Shown in pieces: positions 12,758 to 12,803 of a stretch of 12,803 bases of DNA; the first letter of the stretch is position 1, and each line of letters starts with the position of its first letter. The position numbers were made by a program, and so were the translations under genes. The DNA is from Alphaproteobacteria bacterium (GTDB lineage Bacteria; Pseudomonadota; Alphaproteobacteria; Rhizobiales; Hyphomicrobiaceae). The DNA lies in contig JAJRRE010000166.1 in the NCBI GenBank assembly GCA_024279745.1, positions 1 to 12,803 on the forward strand, read 5' to 3'. Under the pieces are notes generated by a model. It made no database searches. It saw only the letters and a program-made list of their open reading frames with translations, and had not been told where the DNA came from.

Positions 12758-12803
12758 ATGGGTGAAATGCAGACAAAAGCAAAATTGACGCCGCAGGATT
12801 TTC
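12758..12803 (+). CDS. dsrK: DsrK, N-terminal fragment (truncated by window end)
   Basis: An ATG at 12758 is preceded by GGGAG (12744-12748) and opens a frame MGEMQTKAKLTPQDF that runs off the window. The position directly after dsrM and the LTPxDF-like opening are what is expected of DsrK, the cytoplasmic HdrD-like Fe-S subunit. The assignment rests mainly on gene order, since only 15 residues are visible. Confidence 0.75.
   Translation, partial: MGEMQTKAKLTPQDF

Noticed and set aside
7620..12803. Reductive (sulfate-reducer) dsr operon
   Set aside because: dsrEFH lie between dsrB and dsrC, an arrangement known from sulfur oxidisers. No dsrD is present after dsrB.

Overview
The window reads as chromosomal DNA of a sulfur-oxidising proteobacterium, most likely an alphaproteobacterium. 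The diagnostic content is the first part of a reverse (oxidative) dissimilatory sulfite reductase operon on the plus strand, in the order dsrA-dsrB-dsrE-dsrF-dsrH-dsrC-dsrM-dsrK, with dsrK cut by the window end. DsrEFH accompanies Dsr in sulfur oxidisers and not in classical sulfate reducers, and the key cysteines are intact: DsrE Cys78, DsrH Cys20, and the DsrC C-terminal pair Cys98/Cys109. The alphaproteobacterial assignment is an inference from general sequence character and one intergenic palindrome; no rRNA or tRNA is present to settle it.

Layout. 2-592 (+): C-terminal part of a sigma-54 activator, truncated by the window edge. 725-1555 (-): secreted alpha/beta-hydrolase (lipase-like). 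1556-1938: AT-rich spacer with two palindromes and a structured leader. 1939-2316 (+): small secreted DUF2147-like protein, closed by a strong intrinsic terminator. 2498-2860 (-): Met-rich three-helix membrane protein of unknown function. 2861-3186: gene-free, with hairpins and a short direct repeat. 3187-7042 (-): a leftward cluster that reads, in transcription order, TauD/TfdA-type dioxygenase, a 38-codon ORF, two overlapping small unknown genes, cysG (trifunctional siroheme synthase) and a RutE-type nitroreductase. 7043-7619: 577-base divergent control region. 7620-12803 (+): the dsr operon.

How the parts fit. CysG makes siroheme, the prosthetic group of DsrAB, so having it divergent from dsrA makes biochemical sense. 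DsrEFH and DsrC form the sulfur-relay branch. DsrM (membrane cytochrome b) and DsrK (Fe-S protein) begin the membrane complex thought to reoxidise DsrC. The dioxygenase at the head of the cysG cluster could release sulfite from an organosulfonate, but its substrate cannot be read from the sequence.

The most notable unexplained signals are these: the dsr operon has hairpins in all of its longer intergenic gaps (A/B, B/E, H/C, C/M) and none in the short ones; three small unknown genes are packed between the dioxygenase and cysG; and the dioxygenase gene carries an in-frame 24-base tandem duplication. I found no CRISPR array, insertion sequence, tRNA or rRNA.
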